This document shows, one piece after another, positions 39,198 to 47,964 of a DNA stretch of 64,000 nucleotides. A model generated the notes under the pieces. That model saw only the letters and a program-made list of their open reading frames with translations. It ran no database searches and was not told the origin of the DNA. Position 1 is the first letter of the stretch. Each line of letters starts with the position of its first letter. The stretch is from JACCZX01 sp963824935 (GTDB lineage: Bacteria; Pseudomonadota; Gammaproteobacteria; Burkholderiales; Burkholderiaceae_F). The translations under genes and the position numbers were made by a program. The stretch is from the NCBI GenBank assembly GCA_963824935.1, contig CAWGRF010000008.1:62001-126000 (forward strand), written 5' to 3'.

Positions 39198-39236
39198 CGC
39201 AGCGAGCCGTTACGCAACCGCGTCGGTGCGTCTTAG
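39198..39236 (+). repeat. 39-bp perfect repeat, copy 2 (orphan dehydrogenase tail)
   Basis: Identical to 32544-32582. Here the frame reads ESARSEPLRNRVGAS followed by TAG, the C-terminus of a 2-hydroxyacid dehydrogenase, but no dehydrogenase gene precedes it; the propeller lipoprotein ends 39 bases earlier. It is a gene-end relic or a recombination/assembly scar. Confidence 0.85.
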
Positions 39237-39619
39237 ACCAAATCTTTGATAAGGCAAAACGCGTTTCCGAAGGGATCAGCCATGACTGCCCATTCGAGAT
39301 ACGGGCTCGGCGAGTCCAGCGGGTACGTTCCTTTTTTGCGACGTAGCGTTGCACCCAACGCAAGCGCTTGCTGTACGGCCACGTCTACATCTTCCACGGT
39401 CAGATCCAAGTGTGCGTTATTGGTCGGAGGCGGATTACCTTCGGGCACGAGCTGGAGCAGAATCGAATGAGACGCGATATCGCCGAGCCGCGAGAAACGT
39501 GTCGGAAATCCGACCGCGCTGAATCGGAGTGGTAGCCCGGTCACCGCCGTCCAGAAGCGTTCCCCGCGTTCCAAATCGGTGACGTTCATAACGATGCAGC
39601 GGAATTTCCCAATAGCCAC
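39233..39619 (-). CDS. VOC family (glyoxalase-like) protein
   Basis: A 128-residue vicinal-oxygen-chelate protein: CIVMNVTDLERGERFWTAVTGLPL at the start, the central HLDLTVEDVDVAVQQALALGA and the ending MADPFGNAFCLIKDL. Two beta-alpha-beta-beta-beta modules form a metal site, with His in AHLDL and a late acidic position. Substrate unknown. It is divergent from the flavin-type oxidoreductase at 39686. Confidence 0.92.
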   Translation of the reverse strand: MAIGKFRCIVMNVTDLERGERFWTAVTGLPLRFSAVGFPTRFSRLGDIASHSILLQLVPEGNPPPTNNAHLDLTVEDVDVAVQQALALGATLRRKKGTYPLDSPSPYLEWAVMADPFGNAFCLIKDLV

Positions 39620-39685
39620 TTGGATCGTCCTTCAAACAAAGCTTACTGTCGGTAGCATCGTGCAAGAAACGGACGGAGATAAGGC

Positions 39686-41077
39686 GTGAACGCCAGCGCG
39701 AAAAACGAAGTCGACTACCTGATCGTCGGAGCTGGTGCGGCCGGTATGGCGTTCGCCGACTCGCTCGTAACCGAAACCAAGTCGACGATTGCGATAGTTG
39801 ATAGACAGCATCGTCCCGGAGGGCACTGGATCAACGCCTATCCCTTCGTTCGATTGCATCAGCCATCGGCTTTCTACGGAGTGAGCTCGCGACCGCTCGG
39901 GTCGGGAGCCAAGGACGAATTTGGTCTCAACAAGGGCTTTTATGAGCTCGCATCGGGCTCCGAGGTGGTGAGCTACTTCGACTTGGTCATGCGGCAGCAA
40001 TTTCTCCCATCAGGCCGCGTTCAATACTTTCCGATGAGCGAACTGACTGATGGCGTCGTCACGTCACTCGTCTCGGGTCAACAACGCACGGTCACGGCGC
40101 GCAAGATCGTCGATGCAACGTACTCCTGTACCACGATCCCCGCCATGCGCACTCCGCAATACGTCGTGGCCGCCGGCATCGCGTGCGTGCCGCCAAATGA
40201 CCTCTCACGGGTCACGAAGGCGTACCGCGGCTATGTTGTGATCGGATCGGGCAAGACCGGGATGGACACATGCATCTGGCTGCTCGAGAACGGCGTCGAT
40301 CCCGACAGCATTCGCTGGATCATGCCGCGCGATTATTGGTGGATGAATCGTGCCGCCTACCAGCCGGGCGAGGAGTTTTTTCCGCGCTTGGTGGAAAGCC
40401 TCGCCAACGGGGTCGAAGCGCTCGCAAGCGCGGCTTCGGTCGACGACTTGTTTGCACGTCTGGAGACATTCGACGAAGTCCGACGGATCGATGTATCGGT
40501 GACACCTACGGGCTTTCACGGCGGTTTCGTCAGTCATAGCGAAATGGAACAGCTTCGTCGCATTCACAACGTTGTGCGTCTCGGCCGCGTCACCCGCATC
40601 GACACCGATCAGATTGTGCTCGAACGCGGTGCAATCCCAACCAGCCGCGATGTCCTGCATATCGATTGTTCCGCGCCCGGTATCCCTGCACGGCCATCCA
40701 AGCCCATCTTCGATGGAGATCGGATCACCCTGCAGTGGATACGATTGCTGCAGCCGACGTTTAGTTGGTCGCTGATCGGGTACGTCGAGGCGACCTCTGT
40801 GAATGAGGCCGAGAAGAACCGGATCTGCACGCCGATTCCGCCGCCGGATCAGCCGAAGGACTGGGTGCGCATGATGGCAATCGAGCTGTCAAATCAGTTG
40901 GTCTGGTCAAAAAACGCAGAGATCCGCGCTTGGCAGGTCAAGTCGCGCCTTGACCCATATACCCGTCGTATCCGTTCGATGAAGCCGGATCAGACGGAAG
41001 CCTCAAGTCACCTACAGCGTTACAGCAAGTACGTTGGTCAAGCAGCGCGAAACGCGGCGCACTTGCTTGCTTCTTGA
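39686..41077 (+). CDS. FAD/NAD(P)-binding oxidoreductase
   Basis: A 463-residue protein beginning with a dinucleotide-binding site (YLIVGAGAAGMAFADSL, residues 11-27), then RPGGHWINAYPFVRLHQPSAFYGV (in part), which resembles flavin monooxygenases. A second nucleotide site, YVVIGSGKTGMDTCIWLLE, is near residue 185. The C-terminal part is not assigned to a named family. Oxidation of a lipophilic substrate is plausible; I cannot name the reaction. It is transcribed alone, divergent from the VOC gene. Confidence 0.82.
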   Translation: MNASAKNEVDYLIVGAGAAGMAFADSLVTETKSTIAIVDRQHRPGGHWINAYPFVRLHQPSAFYGVSSRPLGSGAKDEFGLNKGFYELASGSEVVSYFDLVMRQQFLPSGRVQYFPMSELTDGVVTSLVSGQQRTVTARKIVDATYSCTTIPAMRTPQYVVAAGIACVPPNDLSRVTKAYRGYVVIGSGKTGMDTCIWLLENGVDPDSIRWIMPRDYWWMNRAAYQPGEEFFPRLVESLANGVEALASAASVDDLFARLETFDEVRRIDVSVTPTGFHGGFVSHSEMEQLRRIHNVVRLGRVTRIDTDQIVLERGAIPTSRDVLHIDCSAPGIPARPSKPIFDGDRITLQWIRLLQPTFSWSLIGYVEATSVNEAEKNRICTPIPPPDQPKDWVRMMAIELSNQLVWSKNAEIRAWQVKSRLDPYTRRIRSMKPDQTEASSHLQRYSKYVGQAARNAAHLLAS

Positions 41078-41167
41078 CGGAATGTCCGACCATAGTCGAA
41101 CGAATAAGCGGGATTCCGCCGCCACCGCGTGCGCCTCCGCCCGCGCGCGTGTGTGTACCTTTACGCA

Positions 41168-41968
41168 ATGCGTTCATGCGCGTGGGCACTGCTGCTTCTA
41201 TTCCTATTCGCGCTCAGCCCGATCGGCGTGGCGCGCGCCGAGACCACAGTTCGCGTGCTCGAGACGTATCCAGCAGGCGAGACCATAACGCTGGCGCGTA
41301 ACCAGAACTTCAATCTGCGGCTGGCGTATGCCACCGACAAGCCAGCTGGCATTTGGATAGCACCGTACTTCCAAGGCAAGCGTGTGAACGCGGGCACGAG
41401 TCCCTCACAAACTTACTCGGGCAGTGGCGAAGCGCTGGCGTGGTTCTTTTTCATGAAGCCGAGCGATGAGATCGACGAAATTCGCATCACCGCCGGTGAT
41501 GGCGGCACGAACACCACGCCGATGGTCGCCACTTACCGCGTGCGTGTCGTCGGCGGCAGTGAGTCCGCCGGCAACGCAACTCCGCCGACCTGGGTCACCG
41601 AGCTGGGGGAGCGTGCAAAGGTCGCGCAGCAGCAAGCGTTGAAAGCGCATATGAACAGGCCGGTCAGCGCCGGCGAAACGATGCTGTTCGGCGGCTTCAT
41701 GCTGGCCATGCTTGCGGTCGGAATAGCCGGGTTCGCTGCACCCGCATGGTCGCTATGGCGCTGGCGAGGCGGCTGGCGCATAGCGGCAGCGGTGCCGGCG
41801 GCAATCATGGCGTTCGTCGTGCTGCGCATCATCATCGACACCAGCCGCGACCCGACCTCGCACAATCTGTGGCCGTTCGAAATCCTGATGGCAGGCGCGC
41901 TGAGCGCCGGCCTCACGGTGGTGTTGATGATCGCGCGCAAACTGACCGGCGCAGCGCGCACACCCTAG
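41168..41968 (+). CDS. Exported membrane protein, hypothetical
   Basis: A 266-residue protein with a signal peptide (cleavage near ARAE), an extracytoplasmic beta-rich domain (TVRVLETYPAGETITLARNQ, then EIRITAGDGGTNTTPMVATYRVRVVGG in part) and three C-terminal hydrophobic segments (about residues 180-255). I chose ATG 41168 as the first Met of the signal peptide; an upstream ATG at 41129 adds 13 unlikely residues. No family recognised. Confidence 0.75.
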   Translation: MRSCAWALLLLFLFALSPIGVARAETTVRVLETYPAGETITLARNQNFNLRLAYATDKPAGIWIAPYFQGKRVNAGTSPSQTYSGSGEALAWFFFMKPSDEIDEIRITAGDGGTNTTPMVATYRVRVVGGSESAGNATPPTWVTELGERAKVAQQQALKAHMNRPVSAGETMLFGGFMLAMLAVGIAGFAAPAWSLWRWRGGWRIAAAVPAAIMAFVVLRIIIDTSRDPTSHNLWPFEILMAGALSAGLTVVLMIARKLTGAARTP

Positions 41969-42138
41969 CGCTGCGTCCTCGCGGGACAGCGGTGCCTATC
42001 GAAGCGCCGTTGCAACGTGCAGCAATTCCGATTAGTGGTTGACTTGTTCAATCCAGTCTAACCACGTTTAAGCCGTCGTAATTCCGCGCCAATTTCACGC
42101 TTCGCTCCGCACTCGGCGAGCCCAGAATCGTCCGCACC

Positions 42139-42783
42139 ATGAGCACATCTCACAGAAGTCTTCTCACCTGCTTCGCCGGCCTGCTCACCGCGGCCCTGCT
42201 CGGCGCCTGCGCCACCGGAATGAGCAAGGACGAGTGCGCGCTGGCCGACTGGCAAACGATCGGCTACGAAGACGGCCTGCGCGGATTTCCGGCCGAGCGG
42301 ATCGGCGCGCATCGCGTGGCCTGCGCCAAACATCAGGTGACACCCAACCTCGCCGCCTACACCGCAGGACGCGAGCGCGGCCTGCGCGAGTACTGCCAGC
42401 CGAAGAACGGCTTCCGCGCCGGACTGCAGGGCGCCGGCTACGCCAATGTGTGCTCCGGTCCGAACGAGCCGGCCTTCGTCGACGGCTATCGCTACGGCCG
42501 GCAGATCCACGACGCGCGCGCCGAACTGCGCTCGACGCACGCGCGGCTGCGCAACGCGCGCGACGGTCTTGCGCACACCAATGCCGCGATGGCCAGCGTC
42601 ACTGCCGAACTCGTGTTACCGACCGTGCCGATCGACCGCCGCGCCTGGCTCGCAACGGAACTTGTTCGCCTGACGCAGGAGCGCACTGAACTCGTGGCAC
42701 GCATCGACCAACTCGCCGCGCACTCGCAGCAACTGGCGGTCAACGTGCAGGAGCTCGAACGGCAGAGTCCGTACGCGCTTTGA
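42139..42783 (+). CDS. DUF2799 lipoprotein
   Basis: A 214-residue outer-membrane-type lipoprotein: the lipobox LLGAC sits near residue 24, followed by the DUF2799 signature (DWQTIGYEDGLRG, YTAGRERGLREYCQPKNGFRAG in part, and FVDGYRYGRQIHDAR). The C-terminal 80 residues are a long coiled helix (Glu/Arg/Leu/Gln rich). Function unknown. It is followed by about 300 bases without a gene. Confidence 0.88.
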   Translation: MSTSHRSLLTCFAGLLTAALLGACATGMSKDECALADWQTIGYEDGLRGFPAERIGAHRVACAKHQVTPNLAAYTAGRERGLREYCQPKNGFRAGLQGAGYANVCSGPNEPAFVDGYRYGRQIHDARAELRSTHARLRNARDGLAHTNAAMASVTAELVLPTVPIDRRAWLATELVRLTQERTELVARIDQLAAHSQQLAVNVQELERQSPYAL

Positions 42784-43083
42784 GTTGACCGGCATACCCT
42801 CGCTGGCATCAAGCTCCGTTGGAGTGCCTTCATCGCACGCACGGGCGGCGACAACCAGTCTCCTTCCAATCGGGCCGCCCGCGGCGCTTTTCGTCGGTTA
42901 CGACCGCCGCGCAGCCTTAAGTGACGCCGAAGCGTGGTTCTGCCTACGTCGCCCGTTAGATGCCGTGCATTCCACCGGTTTCTCCGCGCTGTGCGCGACT
43001 CCTGGGTGTGCTGCAATTCCCGGAGGACCGTCTCGCAGCTGGAGCCGGAGAGTGGGTTTGATGTCCCCGAGAAACAATCTGCC
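42784..43083. other. Gap without supported gene before parA-like gene
   Basis: Frames on both strands here are Arg/Ser-rich and have no family character. No hairpin terminator or promoter of good quality was found. The last bases supply the leader of the ParA-like gene; GGAG occurs at 43021-43024 and 43044-43047, too far from the start to act as its ribosome site. Confidence 0.4.
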
Positions 43084-43964
43084 ATGTCGGTTGTAGCGGT
43101 CATCAATCGCAAGGGAGGTAGTGGCAAGAGCACGCTGGCCACGCACCTTGCTGGCTATTGCGCCAATGCGGGTGCTGCGGTGATGCTCGGCGACGTCGAT
43201 CGCCAACTCTCAACTCAAACGTGGCTACGCCAGCGCAAAACACGGCAGCTCGGCCAGGCCAAGGAGATCATCGGCTGGAGCATCGATCCCAGGAGCTTCG
43301 TCCGTCCGCCCGCGGGCATCGAACATGTCATCGTCGATACACCGGGCGGGCTGCATGGCTTCGATCTGGCGCGGGTCGTCATGTACGCGAACGCGATCCT
43401 GATACCGGTGTGCAACTCCATCTTTGACCGCGAGTCGGCGACCGAATGCCTGGCCGAACTGCGCGCGCTCCCCCGTGTTGCGACGGGTCGCTGCAAGTTG
43501 GCCGCAGTCGGCATGCGACTCGACGCTCGCACCAAGTCGGCCGAGGTCCTGCAGGTCTGGGCGGCGAGCTTGGGTGTTCCGTTCATCGCCGTGCTGCGTG
43601 AATCACAGGCGTACGTCCGCTGCATCGAGAAAGGGACTGTCAGTTTTCGATCTGCCGGCCGTCGCAGGTCCAGACCGATCTGGCGCAGTGGCAGCCGATC
43701 CTGGATTGGCTGCACCCGATCATGCAGACGACACAGCAGAGCGCCGATGATGTGCAGCGAACTCCGCCACGCATGGCCGCTACAACCAGCTCTACCGTCG
43801 GTAGCGCCACGCCAGGGGCGCCCGCGCGGGGAGCGCCGGAACCGATTTCGTCCGCGCGACAGCACGCGCTCAAGGCGCCCAAACAAACTGCGGTTGCCGG
43901 CTCAGCATTGCGCCGTTTGCGAGACGCGTTACCCATTCCACGATTCCTGCTGCGCACGCCGTAG
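43084..43964 (+). CDS. ParA/MinD-family ATPase, two frameshifts
   Basis: Deviant Walker A motif NRKGGSGKST (residues 8-17) and VIDTPGG later mark a ParA-type ATPase that positions cargo along DNA or membrane. Past LRESQAYVRCIEKG (near 43640) the frame must change to GLSVFDLP and again (near 43665) to SQVQTDLAQWQPILDWLHPI, after which a 75-residue Ala/Pro/Arg-rich tail runs to a stop at 43964. Both changes are repaired by removing one base. No parB is adjacent, so a role other than chromosome segregation is likely. Start ATG 43084. Confidence 0.82.
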
Positions 43965-43986
43965 TTACACAGTCTCTTCCGTTTTC

Positions 43987-44653
43987 GTGGGCGCCGCCTT
44001 GAATCCCCAGCTGTCGCTGCTTGAAGCCCGCATCCTCGGTGTGCTCGTCGAAAAGGAACTGACGGTTCCCGACATCTATCCGCTGTCGTCGAACGCGTTG
44101 ACGGCAGGCTGCAACCAGAAGAACAACCGCAATCCGGTGCTGAACGCGTCGGAAGTCGATGTACACGCCGCGATCGACCGACTCAAAGCCGCTATCGCTG
44201 GTGATCGAATCGAGCGGCTCCCGCGTCATGCGTTATTCGCAGAACATCGGCCGCGTGCTGAAAGTGCCGAGCGAAGCGGTTGCGCTGCTCGCCGCTCTGT
44301 GGCTGCGAGGCCCGCAGACCGCCGCTGAACTGCGCGCGGCGACTGAACGACTGCATCGGTTCGCTGATGTCAGTTCGGTCGAAGGCTTCCTCACGCAGCT
44401 CGCCGAACGCTCGCTCGAGTCCGGTGGTCCATTGGTGCGATTGCTGCCGCGCGCCCCCGGCGCACGCGAGTCGCGCTGGGTGGATCTGTTGAGCCCGGCT
44501 GCGGAATCGGAGAACGTGGAGCCGCGTCGTGAGCAGGAGGTCGGCGCCGCGCCGGCTCCTGACTGGCGCGCCGAGTTTGAGCAACTACGCGCCGAACTGC
44601 AGGTCCTGCGCGAGCGCGTGCAGCAACTGGAGAATCGCGAGCCGCGAGGCTGA
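43987..44653 (+). CDS. yceH: YceH family (DUF480) protein, one frameshift
   Basis: DUF480 proteins have two winged helices. The first part reads LSLLEARILGVLVEKELTVPDIYPLS and CNQKNNRNPV; the frame then changes near 44190 (one extra A in AAAG) to LSLVIESSGSRVMRYSQN, LRGPQTAAELR and a coiled C-terminal tail. The joined protein is about 220 residues, as expected. The start is GTG 43987 or TTG 43999; no good ribosome site is visible. Function unknown. Confidence 0.85.
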
Positions 44654-44740
44654 CCTTCGAACCGGGCGAACCGATGCCGTAGTTCGCCGTTCGCTTCCGA
44701 CGCTACTATGCAGGCGTGTCGTCACAGGGAGGAAGCCAAC

Positions 44741-45722
44741 ATGAAAGCCTTGAAATTCCCTGGCGCCGTCGTTCTGCTCGCCGCGGCCTGGGCGCTCGCG
44801 CTGCCCGCGCCTCTTTCGGCCCAGGGCTATCCCAACAAATCGGTGCGGGTGGTCGTGCCGTTTGCTCCCGGCGGCGCCACCGACATCCAGGCGCGGGTCA
44901 TCTCCAAGGAACTCGGCGAACAGTTCCGGCAGTCCTTCGTCGTGGACAACCGCGCCGGGGCGAGCGGGATGATCGGCGCCGAAGCCGTCGTCAGTTCTCC
45001 GGCGGATGGCTACACCATCCTTTTCACGACCGCCGCGTTGGCGATCAACGCGACGCTCTCCAAGAGCACGCTCAAGTTCGATCCCGTGAAAGACCTCGCG
45101 CCCGTCATCTGGACCAGCTCGACGCCGCTGGTGCTGATCGTGCATCCGGGCGTGGCGGCGAAATCGGCGGAGGAGCTGATCGAGCTTGCCAGGAAAAATC
45201 CCACGCGCCTCAACGTCGCCCTCACCGTTTCCGGTAGCACCAGCCACATGGCGGCCGAAATGTTCAGGCAACTCGCCGGAATCAGCTTCACGAACGTTCC
45301 CTACAAGGGCGGTGCTCCGGCGATGCTGGCAATGGTGAGCGGTGAAGTCGATTTCCTGTTTGCGGAAGCGCTGCTTGCGGCGCCGCAGATCAAGGCCGGA
45401 AAGGTGCGAGCCCTCGCCGTAACGACCGTGACAGCCGTCCCCGGCGTTTCCAGATCTGCCAACGCTGAATGCGCTGCTGCCCGGGTTCGTCGCGGACAAC
45501 TGGTTTGCCATCTATGCCCCTGCGGGAACGCCCAAGGAGATCGTCGCGACACTCAATACCGCGATCCGAAAGGCGCTGGAGACGAAGGCGGTGCGCGCCC
45601 TGTTCGAGCAGGACGCATTGATCTCCGTGGGGAGCACGCCTGAAGAACTCGGTGCCCACCTCAAGCGCGAGATTGACCGCTACGCTGAAGTCATCCGGAA
45701 GGGCAACATCACGGCGCAGTAG
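44741..45722 (+). CDS. Bug/TctC family substrate-binding protein, one frameshift
   Basis: The signal peptide ends near LSAQ; binding loop VVPFAPGGATDIQARV; VVDNRAGASGMIGAE; NVPYKGGAPAMLAMV. At about 45440 the frame changes; after removing one base it continues ASPAFPDLPTLNALLPGF and ends RKGNITAQ at 45722. The joined length is 326 residues. GGGAGGAAG lies before ATG 44741. It is an orphan receptor without transporter subunits or an obvious partner enzyme. Confidence 0.9.
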
Positions 45723-45835
45723 GAAAAAGCTCGCCCTTCGGTCGCTTGTGATATCTCAGCGCGCGACATGCAGGTCAATGTAGCGAGCCTCTCGTTACCG
45801 TGCCGTTGCTGTATTCGGCCGGGGGCGGCGATTGG

Positions 45836-45864
45836 TTGACACGTGCAGGTGCGCCGCGTACGTT
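45836..45864 (+). promoter_or_regulatory. Possible sigma-70 promoter before the YncE-like gene
   Basis: TTGACA at 45836-45841 and TACGTT at 45859-45864 are separated by 17 bases, about 68 bases before ATG 45932. The -35 box is perfect; the -10 box is weak. Confidence 0.4.
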
Positions 45865-45931
45865 CGCCCTCGCTTGCCACTCGCAGGCGGTGTGCAACAC
45901 GTGCAGCGAACCTTCTAACAAGGGGACCGTG

Positions 45932-47117
45932 ATGAACCGATTTCTTCCGTTGGCGCTGCTCTGCGCCGTCGCGACGCTGGCAGCTTGTGCACACAGAACC
46001 CATGGCGCCTGGCAAGCCCGAATACATGGTGGTCGGCATCGACAACAAGACGGTGTGGGATGCGGGCGGGAAGCTCGTACTCAGCGCGCCTGGCAAGGAC
46101 GCGGTCGTGATCGTGGACATCGGCACCGACCCCGCCAATCCGAAGATCGTCACGACGCTGCCGCTCTCGAACTCGATCTTCGGCCCGCCGACCAACCTCG
46201 CGATCACGCCCAACGGCCAGCTCGCCCTGGTCGCCGACTCGGTCGAATACACCGCCGACGGCCCAGGGTGGAAGTCCGGGCCCGCCAGCAGGTTGCATGT
46301 GATCGACCTGACCACGAATCCGCCGCGCCTGATCGAGACGATGACGGTCGGCAGGCAACCTTCCGGCATGTCGATCAACCGCGCCGGCAACCTGGCGCTG
46401 ATCGCCAACCGCGCCGACAACTCGATCAGCGTGCTCGCGATCGACGGCAAGCAGGTGAAGGTCGTCGACACCGTGCAGATCGGCGAACACGTGGCGCATG
46501 TGGCGTTCACACCCGACGGCAAGCGCGCAATCGCCGCCAAGTTCCCGGGTCACAAGGTGGCGCTGCTCACCGTCGACGGCCAGAAAGTGACGTACACCAA
46601 GCGCGACCTCGCCGTCGGACTCTGGCCGTACAACCTGGACATCACGCCCGACGGCAAACTCGCACTGACCGCGGACAACGGATTAAGCGGCAGCTCAGAC
46701 GGCAACGTCGACACCGTCTCCGTGATCGACCTCGAAGCCAAGCCCGAGCGGGTGATCGACAAGGTGGTCGTCGGCGACGGACCCGAAGGCATCGCGATCA
46801 GCCCCACCGGCAGGATCGCCGTCGCCGCGCTGCTGCGCGGCTCGAACAACGCGACAACCGACTGGTTCTACAACCGCAACGGCAGCGTCGCCGTGCTGAA
46901 GATCGACGGCAAGAAGGTCACCAAGGTCGGTGAAGTCGAAGTTCGCGGACTCCCCGAAGGCGCCGTCTTCAGCCCAGACGGCCGGTGGCTCTACATCGGA
47001 AACTACAACGACTCTGACATCTCGGTGCTGCGCGTGGACGGCGACACCATCACCAACACCGGCAAGCTCGTCCAGTTGCCCGGCAAGCCGGCGTCGATGC
47101 GGGGAAGAACGCAGTAA
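45932..47117 (+). CDS. YncE-like beta-propeller lipoprotein, one frameshift
   Basis: The signal MNRFLPLALLCAVATLAAC has a lipobox and starts at ATG 45932, but lies in another frame from the propeller. Removing one base near 45985 joins LAAC to HTEPMAPGKPEYMVVG. The body is a seven-bladed 40-residue repeat propeller (AITPNGQLALVADS, AFTPDGKRAIAAK, AISPTGRIAVAAL, FSPDGRWLYIGN). Such proteins bind ligands or DNA in the periplasm; no enzyme motif is seen. AAGGGGA lies before the start. The family ending ASMRG is present. Confidence 0.85.
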
Positions 47118-47161
47118 GGCTAAGCGACGCTTCTGGGCCATGGCCCCGGCGTCGGCAACAG

Positions 47162-47275
47162 ATGCGGCGCGCATTCGTAACAAGCATCGCAGCACTGACG
47201 CTCGCGTCAGCAGCTCCAGCCGCCGAAGTTATCGACGTGCGTGTGGGCTACTGGGAATCCCAATGTCGCTGCTGA
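47162..47275 (+). CDS. Short open frame with signal peptide, doubtful
   Basis: A 37-codon frame begins with a good signal peptide (RAFVTSIAALTLASAAPAAE) and stops soon after GYWESQCRC. It may be the 5' end of a broken exported protein or a small protein in its own right. No ribosome site is convincing. Confidence 0.3.
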   Translation: MRRAFVTSIAALTLASAAPAAEVIDVRVGYWESQCRC

Positions 47276-47376
47276 TCGCGCCGCTGTGGCTCAACGTTGC
47301 AAATTCGATGGCGTAGAACTCTCGGCACGCAGGCAGGCTACTCGCGATCAATCGCCAGCGCTTGGAACGCTCGGCA

Positions 47377-47787
47377 TCATCGCGCAGGCGCAATGGCGCC
47401 CTCGTCAATCAGAACCTGGTGCGCTACCTTGAAAGCATCAAGACCGGCGGGAATCCCACAGTAAACCGTGGCGTGCAGCAGAACTTCCTTTATCTCACTC
47501 ACTGTGACGCCGTTCGCCAAAGCTCCTTTGACATGCAACTTGATTTCCTGCGGGCGGTTAAGAGCGGTCAGCATGGCGAGATTCAGCATGCTGCGCGTCT
47601 TACGAGGCAGCCCTTTTCTTCCCCATGTGTAGCCCCAGCACCACGTCGTGGTCACGTGCTGGAACGTCGACATGAATTCGTCTGCACTTTGAATGGACCT
47701 GTCTACGTAGTCGGCTCCCAGAACCTCCCGACGCAACTGCAGGCCCTCTTGAAACAGTTCTTCGACTGACTTAGACGTCTCATCCAT
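47377..47787 (-). CDS. Carboxymuconolactone decarboxylase family protein
   Basis: A 136-residue AhpD-like helical protein: EGLQLRREVLGADYVDRSIQSADEF (in part), CWGYTWGRKGLPRKTRSMLNLAMLTAL and VYCGIPAGLDAFKVAHQVL. This matches 4-carboxymuconolactone decarboxylase, an enzyme of aromatic-ring degradation. I chose ATG 47787 because GAAAGGA lies just upstream; an in-frame ATG at 47811 is less likely. No other aromatic-pathway gene is adjacent, so the in vivo substrate is open. A conserved peptide relic flanks it on both sides (see findings). Confidence 0.9.
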   Translation of the reverse strand: MDETSKSVEELFQEGLQLRREVLGADYVDRSIQSADEFMSTFQHVTTTWCWGYTWGRKGLPRKTRSMLNLAMLTALNRPQEIKLHVKGALANGVTVSEIKEVLLHATVYCGIPAGLDAFKVAHQVLIDEGAIAPAR

Positions 47788-47964
47788 CGCGATCCTTTCA
47801 AGCCTCAACATTGCGAACTTGATTGCATAGAGCTCACGGCACCAGACAAGCTGCGCTCCCTAGACCAAGGCGAGCCGCCGGTCGTGTTGTTAGCGTTGTC
47901 ATGTTGACGAAACCGAACGCGCTAAGCAAGCTGAGTGCACGCGTCCGCCTGTTAGCATCGAGAC

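Noticed and set aside
45800..46933. 377-codon plus-strand frame overlapping the YncE-like gene
   Set aside because: The periodic Arg/Gln-rich product is the out-of-frame reading of the propeller repeats.
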